A stretch of 43,243 nt of DNA from Bacteroidales bacterium (GCA_017412115.1 JAFPYR010000030.1:1-43243), one strand, 5' to 3'. Shown: positions 34,217 through 42,766, numbered from the stretch's first letter. The notes: generated from the letters alone by a model not told the origin. Translations and numbers: made by a program.

Positions 34217-35446
34217 TTAATCTTTACATTTGGTTATAATCAAAGCCGAATTTGTTCCGCCGAAGCCGAAAGAATTGCTCAAAACTGCATTTATTTCTTT
34301 GTCAACGGTTTGGGCTGCGATATTTAATTTTTCTGAATATTGGTCGGGATTTTCAAAATTTATGTTCGGTGCAACGAAATTGTTTTGCATCATAATAGCA
34401 GAATAAACGATTTCGCTTGCTCCCGCCATCCAACATTCGTGTCCCGTCATGGATTTTGTAGAACTGATAAGGGCGTGTTTGCCGTGAAAAATCTTGTCTA
34501 ACGCAATAGCCTCATACATATCGCCTTGAGGCGTGCTTGTGGCATGGGCGTTGATATAATCAATTTCGTCGGGTGAAATTCCTGCATCTTCCAAGGCTCT
34601 TAACATGGCAGTAATGCTGCCTGAATCGCTCGGTTTTTGGATATGGCTGCCGTTGCCCGAAAAACCGTAACCTTTTACCTCAGCGATAATATTTGCGCCT
34701 CTTTTTTTTGCGCTTTCATAACTCTCAAGCACCAAAGCCGCCGCACCGCCACTTGGGACAAGTCCGTCTCTGTCTTTGTCAAAGGGACGGCTTGCTTTTT
34801 GTGGAGACTCCATACGGGTTGAAAATGCCGTTATCGCATCAAAAGATGCCATGGAATATTGGTTGGTTTCTTGTGCTCCGCCGCATAAAACAGCCTCTTG
34901 AAGCCCTTGTTTTATCATCATATAGCCTAATCCTATTGAATGACTGCCGCTTGCACAGGCCGCACTGATTGTAAAATTTATTCCTCTTAAATGAAAAATC
35001 GTACTTAAATTCATCGTAACGGTAGAATTCATTGATTGCAATACTGCTCCGTAGCCTAACATTGCAGTATCATGTTTTTCTTCCATTATTTTGAAAGTTT
35101 CGATTACGGGTTTTGCAGAAGAGTCGTTGCCGAAAATACAACCGATTTCGTTTTCCAAAAGATATTTTTCATCGATTCCGGCTTGTTGAAAAGCCTCTTT
35201 TGATGCCATATAAGCATATTGAGCCTGTTCGGGCATTCCGACACGGATGTGTCTGTCCAACATGGCTTTGGTGATAACGGGAGTTTCCACTATTGCAGAA
35301 AGTCCCGAACGGTATCCGTATTTTAATCTGTCCTCAAGAATACCGATTCCTGATTTTCCTTTATAAAGTGATTCCTTAACAGTTTTGATGTCAGATCCTA
35401 AACAAGACCAAATTCCCATGCCACTGATTACTACCCGTCTGTCCAT
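34217..35446 (-). CDS. Beta-ketoacyl-ACP synthase, FabB/FabF-like (KS-A)
   Basis: The 409-residue condensing enzyme begins VVISGMGIWSCLGSD. It has Cys164 (ISAACASGSHSIGLG), His301 (INAHATSTPQGD) and His336 (KSMTGHECWMAGAS), a complete catalytic set at normal family spacing. The C terminus is NSFGFGGTNSALIITK. It lacks the extra C-terminal region of KS-B and KS-C. As first gene of the six-gene minus-strand operon (35446 to 27833), it is probably the main elongating synthase. No fabD, fabG or fabZ homologue accompanies it, so it is not the general fatty-acid synthesis locus. Confidence 0.92.
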   Translation of the reverse strand: MDRRVVISGMGIWSCLGSDIKTVKESLYKGKSGIGILEDRLKYGYRSGLSAIVETPVITKAMLDRHIRVGMPEQAQYAYMASKEAFQQAGIDEKYLLENEIGCIFGNDSSAKPVIETFKIMEEKHDTAMLGYGAVLQSMNSTVTMNLSTIFHLRGINFTISAACASGSHSIGLGYMMIKQGLQEAVLCGGAQETNQYSMASFDAITAFSTRMESPQKASRPFDKDRDGLVPSGGAAALVLESYESAKKRGANIIAEVKGYGFSGNGSHIQKPSDSGSITAMLRALEDAGISPDEIDYINAHATSTPQGDMYEAIALDKIFHGKHALISSTKSMTGHECWMAGASEIVYSAIMMQNNFVAPNINFENPDQYSEKLNIAAQTVDKEINAVLSNSFGFGGTNSALIITKCKD

Positions 35447-35620
35447 TTAATTGAATTTTTTTCGCCGTAAAATTAAGCAGATTTTATTTAATAAAAAAAT
35501 ACCGTATTAAATTTTTGAGCAAAATGGATGAATTTTTGTCTTATGAGTTCAAAAAAACTTATTGAAATTTCAAAAAAACAAAATGAATAAAATGAATGAG
35601 GGAGTCTTTGAAAAAAAAAA

Positions 35621-35635
35621 TGTTACTTTGTAACG
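35621..35635. promoter_or_regulatory. Palindromic site, possible operator
   Basis: TGTTACTTTGTAACG contains a GTTAC-TTT-GTAAC inverted repeat. It resembles the palindrome at 36148-36164 (11 of 15 positions shared). It lies 175 bp upstream of the ketosynthase operon start and upstream of the small-RNA candidate. Confidence 0.35.
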
Positions 35636-35639
35636 TTAA

Positions 35640-35780
35640 AAATAACAAACGCTCCCTATTAAAAGCAAAAAAACGACTTAAAACTATTACTTATATACTC
35701 AATCGTCGGGCCGTGAGGTTCCGCAATCTTTAAATTTTCCATAAAAGAAACCTTTTCTTTTGAGGGGGTTTCTTTTTTTT
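35640..35780 (+). ncRNA. Possible small RNA ending in a terminator (candidate only)
   Basis: The 396-bp gene-free stretch 35447-35842 ends its left part with a hairpin and T-run (35743-35780) that no annotated gene explains: the gene on its left is transcribed away from it. Plus-strand transcription therefore must start somewhere in 35447-35740. The part before the hairpin has a locally GC-richer segment (35705-35730) and CGAC/GTCG pairing potential (from about 35669 and 35704). No perfect -7 element was found; TTACTTTG at 35623 is closest. The left boundary given is a guess, and no known RNA family was recognised. Confidence 0.3.
35743..35780 (+). terminator. Rho-independent terminator without an assigned gene
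   Basis: AAAAGAAACC (35743-35752) pairs with GGTTTCTTTT (35767-35776), followed by further T residues. It directly abuts the promoter of the 35843 gene and would insulate it from upstream plus-strand transcription. Confidence 0.65.
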
Positions 35781-35809
35781 GTGCGGTTAAAATAGTTTTT
35801 ATAGCTTTG
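35778..35809 (+). promoter_or_regulatory. Promoter of the 35843 gene
   Basis: TTTG (35778-35781), a 20-bp spacer and TAGCTTTG (35802-35809) form a perfect Bacteroidota promoter, 33 bp before the ATG at 35843. Confidence 0.72.
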
Positions 35810-35842
35810 TTCCCAAAATTTTCTAACAAAAAACGAAATTTT

Positions 35843-36115
35843 ATGGACGATTATTTTTTCTATATAATATCAGGGCGGGTAACAGATAGTGATGTAAAAC
35901 CGCAAAAATACCTATCGTTAAAATTGTTTCGTGCGGAAAACGACCACGAGACAGAAGTTTTAGCATCTTGTAGAACCAATCAAAACGGAGAATTTTATTT
36001 TGAGGAGAGCCTTAAAAAGGGTTCAAAGCTAAAACTCGTTTTGGAGGATTTCAACGAGACCAAGGATTTTTTTGTCAGCGACAAAGATGAGTACAGAATT
36101 AATTTTATTGTTTAA
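35843..36115 (+). CDS. Small beta-sandwich protein (carboxypeptidase-regulatory-like), hypothetical
   Basis: This 90-residue protein reads IISGRVTDSD near its start, then TNQNGEFYFEESLKKGSKLKLVLE. That pattern (G-x-V-x-D ... T-x-x-x-G-x-F) is typical of prealbumin-like carboxypeptidase-regulatory or SpaA-type domains. There is no signal peptide, which is unusual for such a domain in Bacteroidota. An upstream in-frame TTG at 35807 lies inside the promoter -7 element and cannot be the start. It has its own promoter and is followed after 159 bp by the susC-like gene. Function is unknown. Confidence 0.7.
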   Translation: MDDYFFYIISGRVTDSDVKPQKYLSLKLFRAENDHETEVLASCRTNQNGEFYFEESLKKGSKLKLVLEDFNETKDFFVSDKDEYRINFIV

Positions 36116-36147
36116 TCATTATCATTTTTCGTTCATTTCTTTCAAAA

Positions 36148-36179
36148 TTGTTGCAATGTAACAAAATTTATTGCCTTTG
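36148..36179 (+). promoter_or_regulatory. Palindrome and possible promoter upstream of susC
   Basis: TTGTTGCAATGTAACAA (36148-36164) is a near-perfect 17-bp inverted repeat. Its first TTG could also act as a -33 element, 21 bp before TGCCTTTG (36172-36179), a one-mismatch -7. An operator overlapping the promoter would fit regulated expression of the glycan-uptake operon. Confidence 0.35.
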
Positions 36180-36274
36180 AACGATTTTTTCAAGCTTTCA
36201 TAGTCTATAGGCCATAATTTAGCCGTCAGAAAACACAAATAATTTTTACTGATTTTTTTAAATTTTAAACCACA

Positions 36275-39200
36275 ATGAAAAGATTATTAAAATTTCTGAC
36301 GGGTTTTATACTCGTTCTTGCCTGCGGCTCAGCCTCGGCGCAAAATGAAATTTCCGGTGTAATCAGCGACGAAAGCGGCGAACCCGTAATCGGGGCTTCC
36401 GTTATTATCAAAGGTACTTCCTCCGGAACTATTACAGACCTTGACGGCAATTTTAAACTTCAAGCAGACAACGGTCAAACGCTTGTTATCTCTTGCATCG
36501 GTTTTCAAACCGTGGAAGTTTCTGCCGCTAACAATCTCCGCATCACTCTTAAAGAAGATCTCGCCGAAATTGACGAGATTGTTGTAACAGGTTATTCGGT
36601 GCAGAAAAAATCCGACCTTACTGGCTCTGTTTCTGTTATTAAAACCGAGGACCTCAAAAATTCGTCCGACACCGACCCTATGAGGGCGTTGCAAGGTAAA
36701 GTTGCCGGTATGACTATCACTTCCGACGGTTCGCCGATGGGTGCCGGCACTATCAGAATACGCGGTGTCGGTTCGTTTAACTCGTCGCAAGACCCGCTTT
36801 TTGTAATCGACGGCGTGCCGACTACAACAAACCTTAATCACACTCTCAACGCTCAGGACATCGAGAGTATGCAGGTTTTGAAAGATGCTGCCTCGGCCTC
36901 TATCTACGGTAGCCGTGCTGCTAACGGCGTTATCATCATCACTACTAAGAAAGGTAAAAAGTCAGACCATCCAAAAATCGACTTTTCTGCTAACCTCACT
37001 GCTCAGTTTTACAACAAGCAGAATATGATGAAACTATCTAACTCAAAGGAATACGCAACAGCAATGGCTCAGGCGGCTTTGAACGACGGTCTTGACCCCG
37101 TTAAATATGCTGAAAATTACGGTCTTAATTTAAATGCCGCTAACGGTATGAAAATTTCCGCTTTCAACAATGCTACAATGCAAACCGAAAACTACACCGT
37201 TGACGGTCTTTACGACGGCTACATGAACGCCAAAAAAACTATGAAATTCTCCGATACCGATTGGTTGAAAGAAATTTCACGAACAGGTTTCACTCAAAAT
37301 TATGACCTTTCGGTTTCAAATGCTAACGATAATTATTCGGCACTCTTTTCTGTCGGTTACAAAAACAACAAAGGTATTTTGAAATATACCGATTTTTCAA
37401 ATATTTCTGCAAGACTTAACACGTCTTACAATTTTGGAAAATATGTAACGGTAGGTGAAAATTTCACTTTGACACACACCTCTCAATGCGGACTTTCTCC
37501 TATGGAAAACGCTTTGAAAATGTCTCCGACCTTGCCCGTTTACGAAGAAGACGGCGAAACATTCTCTGGTCCTGTTGGCGGTATGAGCGACCGTCAAAAC
37601 CCTATGCGTGAACTCTATATGAATCGCGACAACGACCTTAAAATTATGCGTATTTTCGGTAACGGCTATATCGACATCAAACCGATTAAAGGTCTTTTGA
37701 TTCGTTCTAATTTTGGTCTTGACTACGATTACGGTTTTATTCACTCTGTTAATCATACTTTCCATTCTGACGTTGTTAACAACAGCACTCCGAGTACAAA
37801 TGTAAGTGGTGCCGACAATACTCAGTGGACTCTCTCCAACACTGCTAATTACAATTTCGATGTTGCTGAAAAACATAATTTCAACGTTCTTGTTGGTATG
37901 GAACTTTTCAAACAACGCCGCAACGATTTTGCTGCATACGCAGAGATGTTTGACGTAGAAAACTACGAATATATGTGGCCTAACGCTGCAACCGGCACAA
38001 CTCGCGGTACAGGTATTTCTGACGCTTACAATCTTGCTTCTTTCTTCGGAAAATTGGATTACAATTTCGATAATCTCGTTCTTGCATCTTTTACAATTCG
38101 TAGGGACGGTTCTTCAAGATTCGGTTCTAACAACCGTTACGGTGTTTTTCCTGCTGCAACACTCGGTTATCGTTTGTCGAGACATTTTGACGTTGCATGG
38201 TTGAACGACCTTAAACTTCGTGCTTCTTGGGGTAAAACTGGTAATCAAGCCATCTCAAATACAGCACGTTACGGTCTTTACGTTGCCGATTACGGTTCAG
38301 ACAGAAATATGTCGGCGGCTTACGACTTGTTGCTTCAAGGCTCTGGAATTTTCCCCTCAGGTTTCCGTGCCGTTCAGACCGAAAATCCTAACCTTAAATG
38401 GGAAACTACAATTCAATACAACGCCGGTCTTGACTTCTCTTTGTTCAACGGTGATGTTTACGGAACTTACGATATTTACATCAAGAAAGTTGAAGATATG
38501 TTGATTAACCCCGCTTATCTTGGTGCTATGGGTGAAGGCGGTGCTGCTTGGCTCAACGGTCCTAATCTCGAAAACCGTGGTATGGAACTCACTGTTGGCT
38601 ACCGTCATAACTATAAAAACGGATTTGGCTTTGACCTTAATTTCAACGCTGATTTCTATCGTAGCAAAGTAACTTACTTGCCCGAAACCACAACTGGTTC
38701 ATACGTTCATACAACAAGAGAAAACCTTGTAGAAAGCGAGCGTCCTTACGGTTCAAGAGTCGGCTATGTTGTTGACGGACTGTATCAAACACGTGAAGAA
38801 GTTTTATCTTCGGGACAAGAAAACGCACGTCTTGGCGGTCTTAAATATCACGACATCGACGGCAACGGCGTTATCAACGGTGATGACCAAACATGGATTT
38901 TTAATCCCGTTCCCGATTTGGCTTGGGGCTTGAATGCCGTTTTAACTTACAAAGATTTCGATTTGACGATGTTTTTCCAAGGTTTGATTGGAGTTGACGT
39001 TTACAACGATCAAAAGTTCCAAACAGATTTTTATTCATTGACAGATGCCGGCAGCAACAAAGGTAACCGTATGCTTGATGGTTGGACACTTTCAAACACG
39101 GGCTCTGATATTCCGATGTTAACAACCAACAACACAGGCGATGAAGGTCGTGCTTCTACTTACTTTGTTGAACACGGTTCTTGGATGAAACTCAGAACGT

Positions 39201-39391
39201 TACAAATCGGTTATAATTTTCCGAAAAATATTTTGAATTATGCTAAAATTTCGAGCGCAAGGGTTTACCTTTCAGGCGACAACCTCTTTACAGTAAAGAG
39301 CAAATCGTTTACGGTTTCTGACCCTGAAACTCCTAACTGGGCATATCCTCACTACACTTCATTCTCATTTGGTTTGCAAGTAGGATTTTAG
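36275..39391 (+). CDS. SusC/RagA-family TonB-linked outer membrane transporter
   Basis: This 1038-residue outer-membrane protein imports oligosaccharides or similar ligands with its SusD partner. It has a signal peptide (1-22, ending ASAQ). A carboxypeptidase-regulatory-like domain (about 25-100) has GVISDESGEPVIGASVIIKG and TDLDGNFKL. The SusC signature IDEIVVTGYSVQKKSDLTGS follows, then the plug with ALQGKVAGM, IRIRGVGSFNSSQDPLFVIDG and AASASIYGSRAANGVIIITT (shown in parts). The long barrel ends TSFSFGLQVGF. No N-terminal anti-sigma-interacting STN domain is present. It is complete and followed directly by susD after a repeat array. Confidence 0.96.
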   Translation: MKRLLKFLTGFILVLACGSASAQNEISGVISDESGEPVIGASVIIKGTSSGTITDLDGNFKLQADNGQTLVISCIGFQTVEVSAANNLRITLKEDLAEIDEIVVTGYSVQKKSDLTGSVSVIKTEDLKNSSDTDPMRALQGKVAGMTITSDGSPMGAGTIRIRGVGSFNSSQDPLFVIDGVPTTTNLNHTLNAQDIESMQVLKDAASASIYGSRAANGVIIITTKKGKKSDHPKIDFSANLTAQFYNKQNMMKLSNSKEYATAMAQAALNDGLDPVKYAENYGLNLNAANGMKISAFNNATMQTENYTVDGLYDGYMNAKKTMKFSDTDWLKEISRTGFTQNYDLSVSNANDNYSALFSVGYKNNKGILKYTDFSNISARLNTSYNFGKYVTVGENFTLTHTSQCGLSPMENALKMSPTLPVYEEDGETFSGPVGGMSDRQNPMRELYMNRDNDLKIMRIFGNGYIDIKPIKGLLIRSNFGLDYDYGFIHSVNHTFHSDVVNNSTPSTNVSGADNTQWTLSNTANYNFDVAEKHNFNVLVGMELFKQRRNDFAAYAEMFDVENYEYMWPNAATGTTRGTGISDAYNLASFFGKLDYNFDNLVLASFTIRRDGSSRFGSNNRYGVFPAATLGYRLSRHFDVAWLNDLKLRASWGKTGNQAISNTARYGLYVADYGSDRNMSAAYDLLLQGSGIFPSGFRAVQTENPNLKWETTIQYNAGLDFSLFNGDVYGTYDIYIKKVEDMLINPAYLGAMGEGGAAWLNGPNLENRGMELTVGYRHNYKNGFGFDLNFNADFYRSKVTYLPETTTGSYVHTTRENLVESERPYGSRVGYVVDGLYQTREEVLSSGQENARLGGLKYHDIDGNGVINGDDQTWIFNPVPDLAWGLNAVLTYKDFDLTMFFQGLIGVDVYNDQKFQTDFYSLTDAGSNKGNRMLDGWTLSNTGSDIPMLTTNNTGDEGRASTYFVEHGSWMKLRTLQIGYNFPKNILNYAKISSARVYLSGDNLFTVKSKSFTVSDPETPNWAYPHYTSFSFGLQVGF

Positions 39392-39394
39392 GAA

Positions 39395-39450
39395 TTGACA
39401 ATTCATAATTGACAATTCACAATTGACAATTCATAATTCATAATTATTAC
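39395..39450 (+). repeat. Heptad repeat array, susC-susD spacer
   Basis: Seven exact 7-bp units (TTGACAA, TTCATAA, TTGACAA, TTCACAA, TTGACAA, TTCATAA, TTCATAA) run from 39395 to 39443, followed by TTATTAC. The array starts 4 bases after the susC stop codon and ends 4 bases before the susD ATG. Confidence 0.92.
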
Positions 39451-39454
39451 AAAC

Positions 39455-41188
39455 ATGAAAAGATTTTTAAACATTATATTGGCTTCGGCAGCGTTGCTTG
39501 CAAATTCCGGCTGCGAAGATTTTATTGAGGTAAAACCGGAAGGTGTTATCAGCGAGGAACTTGCAATGGAAAATCCCGAACAAATGACTACCGCCGCCTA
39601 CGCAATGTTGGGCGATACTTGGTACAACTATCCTTTTAATCTTTGGGTGTATGGCGACGTTGCCTCCGACGACGCGTTGAAAGGCGGTTCGGGTACAACC
39701 GACACAGGTTATCATCCGATGGAAATTTGGAGCACAATGACTTCAACACCGGGCGAGTTCGACGAACTTTGGTTTAATCTCTACCGTGCTATCAGCCGTT
39801 GTAATCGTGCTTTGGTTGCCCTTGAGGACAACGGAAAGGAAACTCTCGGAGACGAAACCACCGCAATTCGTATCGGTGAAGTAAAATTCTTACGTGCGCA
39901 TTTTTATTTCAAACTTCTCATTATGTTTCACCAAATTCCGTGGATTGATGAGGAAGTTTATCGCAACAACCTTCACGAAAGCGTAAGAAACGACGAATTT
40001 TCTTTTGAAGAGTTGATGAAAAAAATCATTGCTGATTTTCAGACTGCATACGACGTGCTTCCTGAAAAACAACAAGACGGAGGTCGTGTCAACAAAATCG
40101 CTGCTGCAAGTTATCTTGCGAAATGCTATCTTACAATCGCTTGGGGCGACGGTTATGAGGCTACTACCGGCGAAGGTTTCATCAATCAAGAATACATGAA
40201 CAAGGTTGTTGAATACACCGAGGTTGTTAAAAATTCTCAGTACGGATATTTGGAAGATTTCGGCGACATTTTCTTGCCAGAATACAAAAATTCAAAAGAG
40301 AGCGTTTTTGCGGTTCAATGTTCTGATTATAAGGATGACAACACCACATACGGTCGTGCCAATTGGAACAATCTTCTCAACGGTTGTTGGGGTATTTGGT
40401 CGTGCGGTTGGGATTTTCACAAACCCACACAAAACCTTGTAAATGCTTTCAAGACCAAAAACGGACTTCCGATGTTAGATGATTTCAACAACGAAAATAC
40501 GTATCCTATCAACGGTGTACCGTCAACTCAGAAATACGATCCCCGTTTGTTCCATACTGTCGGAATGCCTTCATTTCCATACAAATACGAAAAAGAATAC
40601 ACCATGACAAAGGATAACAGCCGTACTCCGGGTACTTACGGTTATTATGCTTCGTTAAAAGAAGTTCCACAACGTTCAAAGGGAGAGACTTTCAACAATC
40701 CGTGGCAGGCTTTTGCGATGAACGATTATGTTTTCCGTTATACCGATGTAATGCTTATGCGTGCTGAGGCTTTAATAGAAACAAATCAACTTTCAGAAGC
40801 AAAAACTATCATCAACGACATCCGTCAACGTGCTAAAAATTCAATTAACAAACACATTGAATACGCTAAGGATTATTGCGACATCGAACTATATCCCGAT
40901 AGTTATTTTGCTGACAAAGTTTCTGCTCGCAAATGCCTCCGCTTTGAACGCCGTCTTGAACTTGCTATGGAAAATCAGCGTTACTTCGACCTCCGTCGTT
41001 GGGGCATAGCCTCAGAGACTCTCAACAAGTTCTTTGAAACTGAGCAAAACGACGTTTATGAAGGTCAGAAATACGCTCAATATTACAAAGATGCGCATTT
41101 TACACCGGGCAAAAACGAGTTTTATCCCGTTCCTTACAATCAACTTTACTACGTTCCGGGTCTCTACACTCAGAACAAGGGATATTAA
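39455..41188 (+). CDS. SusD/RagB-family surface glycan-binding lipoprotein
   Basis: The 577-residue lipoprotein has a signal ending LLANSGC (Cys20), then EDFIEVKPEGVISEE, the usual SusD N terminus. Conserved SusD segments are RAISRCNRALVAL, EVKFLRAHFYFKLLIMF, YRYTDVMLMRAEALIET-type text (read here FRYTDVMLMRAEALIE), INDIRQRA and RRLELAMENQRYFDLRRWG. The C terminus has PVPYNQLYYVPGL. It caps the SusC barrel and binds ligand outside the cell. The spacer to susC is wholly repeat sequence, and the three genes 36275-42766 form one operon. Confidence 0.96.
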   Translation: MKRFLNIILASAALLANSGCEDFIEVKPEGVISEELAMENPEQMTTAAYAMLGDTWYNYPFNLWVYGDVASDDALKGGSGTTDTGYHPMEIWSTMTSTPGEFDELWFNLYRAISRCNRALVALEDNGKETLGDETTAIRIGEVKFLRAHFYFKLLIMFHQIPWIDEEVYRNNLHESVRNDEFSFEELMKKIIADFQTAYDVLPEKQQDGGRVNKIAAASYLAKCYLTIAWGDGYEATTGEGFINQEYMNKVVEYTEVVKNSQYGYLEDFGDIFLPEYKNSKESVFAVQCSDYKDDNTTYGRANWNNLLNGCWGIWSCGWDFHKPTQNLVNAFKTKNGLPMLDDFNNENTYPINGVPSTQKYDPRLFHTVGMPSFPYKYEKEYTMTKDNSRTPGTYGYYASLKEVPQRSKGETFNNPWQAFAMNDYVFRYTDVMLMRAEALIETNQLSEAKTIINDIRQRAKNSINKHIEYAKDYCDIELYPDSYFADKVSARKCLRFERRLELAMENQRYFDLRRWGIASETLNKFFETEQNDVYEGQKYAQYYKDAHFTPGKNEFYPVPYNQLYYVPGLYTQNKGY

Positions 41189-41191
41189 TAA

Positions 41192-41247
41192 TTGACAATT
41201 GACAATTCACAATTGACAATTGACAATTGATAATTGATAATTGAAAA
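41192..41247 (+). repeat. Heptad repeat array, susD-DUF4960 spacer
   Basis: Eight exact 7-bp units (TTGACAA x2, TTCACAA, TTGACAA x2, TTGATAA x2, TTGAAAA) start 4 bases after the susD stop. A TTG in the array opens a spurious N-terminal extension of the next gene. Confidence 0.92.
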
Positions 41248-41266
41248 ATTAAAATTCGTAATTAAA

Positions 41267-42766
41267 ATGAAAAGATTAATATACACAATAGCAGCACTTT
41301 CCCTGTTTGCTGCACCGGCTTGTCAAGACAGGGATTTGGAAGGCGGAGAGATGATTTTGACTTCGCCCTCAGCCGAAACAATTAGCGGTTCGCTTCAAGG
41401 AGATGACTATGTTGTTACATGGAACAATCCGTCAGGAATGAAAATGATGGTAACATATTATGCTGACGGCACACTTTCAGGCAGCGAAGTGGTTGATGGT
41501 AATACTTTTACACTCAAAAATGTACCGACAAATGTTAACTACGAGTTTGTTTTCAAACTGACAGACGGAAACAATATTTCGTCAGGAGTTGTAAAAACGT
41601 TTTTGCGCGAGGGTGCATCGTCGGTTGCGGGCATTTCGATGTCGCAGGTAGAAAAAGACGGAGGATACGATGCTTATGTTGAATGGAAAAAAGCGGAAGA
41701 TGCTGACAAGGTTTTCTTAACGGCAACTAACGGCGAAAAAACAATTAGCGAGACATTCAATAGTTCTACAACGAATTATACGATACCTGATGTTGTATCG
41801 GGAGAGGTTTGGAATGTTACTTTTGTTGCTGAAAATTCAAAAGGCAAATCGCCTTCTGTTTCGTCATCGCTGAAAATTGGAAAAACTGCAATCGGCTTTT
41901 TGAGCGTTTATGCTAATGCCGACGAACTTATATCAAACGGCGACGACGATGAGGCTACGGCATGGCTTTGGCTTCACGAAACTTATCCGACGGCTCAGTT
42001 TGTAAGTTTCAATGATGTGAAATCTGCTGATGACATCAACAATTTCCGTGTTCTTTTCTGGATTAGAGATTTGGAAGGTGTAGGAGAGACTGAAGTTTGG
42101 ACAATGCCCGCCAACGTAGAGGCAGCAACACCCGTCATTAAAGATTGGTACAAAGAAGGTGGAAGTTTGCTATTGTGGTCGCACGCAACGGTTTACGCCG
42201 CACATCTTGGACGTGTTAGTCTTGACGATCTCAAAAATAACGACCATGCTTTTGGAATGGGCGAAGGCGGTATCAACAACGACGTTTGGAAAATGGCTGT
42301 TGCACTTAATCCGGGTTCAAAATTCACCAAAGACCATTCTACACACCCAATTTACAAAGGTCTCGAAGTAGAATCAACCGACCGTACAAAATTGATTGCA
42401 TTCAAAGGTCCGGGTTGGACAGAAGACCACAACTGCCTATTTTTCAATATTCCGTCGTTGCTCACCGGCAAAGGTAATCAAGATGAGGATTGCTATACGG
42501 CTCTAACGCAAGTTTACGGAATCTATCCGCTTGGCACTTGGGACAGTCAGATAGATTGGGTAAGTCAGATGAACGTTTGGGAGGCTCAGCAAGGCAACAC
42601 CGAGTTCAAAGGTACGCTTCTCTGCATTGGCAACGGTGGCTGTGAGTTCTCGATGAAAAACACCGACGGCACTCCCGACAAATCTGCCCACCCAAAAAAC
42701 AATATCTATCAAGACAACGTCTTCACATTAGCAAAGAACTCGTTGGAATACTTGAAAACGAGATAA
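41267..42766 (+). CDS. SusE-position surface lipoprotein, DUF4960-like
   Basis: This 499-residue lipoprotein has a signal ending FAAPAC (Cys19). Two fibronectin-III-like domains follow (about 22-115, with DDYVVTWNNPSG; about 118-210, with YDAYVEWKKAEDADKV). The C-terminal half (about 215-499) starts IGFLSVYANADELISNGDDDE. It contains WLWLHETYPTAQFVSF and GGSLLLWSHATVYAAHLGRV, which resembles DUF4960-type domains known from surface glycan-binding proteins at the third position of Sus-like loci. That assignment is from memory. The frame is open back to a TTG at 41234 inside the repeats, but the ATG at 41267 gives a clean lipoprotein signal. It would bind glycan at the cell surface. Confidence 0.78.
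   Translation: MKRLIYTIAALSLFAAPACQDRDLEGGEMILTSPSAETISGSLQGDDYVVTWNNPSGMKMMVTYYADGTLSGSEVVDGNTFTLKNVPTNVNYEFVFKLTDGNNISSGVVKTFLREGASSVAGISMSQVEKDGGYDAYVEWKKAEDADKVFLTATNGEKTISETFNSSTTNYTIPDVVSGEVWNVTFVAENSKGKSPSVSSSLKIGKTAIGFLSVYANADELISNGDDDEATAWLWLHETYPTAQFVSFNDVKSADDINNFRVLFWIRDLEGVGETEVWTMPANVEAATPVIKDWYKEGGSLLLWSHATVYAAHLGRVSLDDLKNNDHAFGMGEGGINNDVWKMAVALNPGSKFTKDHSTHPIYKGLEVESTDRTKLIAFKGPGWTEDHNCLFFNIPSLLTGKGNQDEDCYTALTQVYGIYPLGTWDSQIDWVSQMNVWEAQQGNTEFKGTLLCIGNGGCEFSMKNTDGTPDKSAHPKNNIYQDNVFTLAKNSLEYLKTR

Noticed and set aside
35700..35740. tRNA or 4.5S RNA in the GC-richer spacer segment
   Set aside because: No cloverleaf, T-loop or signal-recognition-particle RNA motif could be traced.
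36329..36841. 170-codon minus-strand open frame inside susC
   Set aside because: It is antisense to the conserved plug region of SusC, with no family resemblance; it is a shadow frame.
37397..37915. 172-codon minus-strand open frame inside susC
   Set aside because: It is a shadow of the SusC barrel with no start context or recognisable domain.
41234..41266. N-terminal extension of the DUF4960-like protein from TTG 41234
   Set aside because: It translates repeat sequence and would bury the clear lipoprotein signal that starts at ATG 41267.
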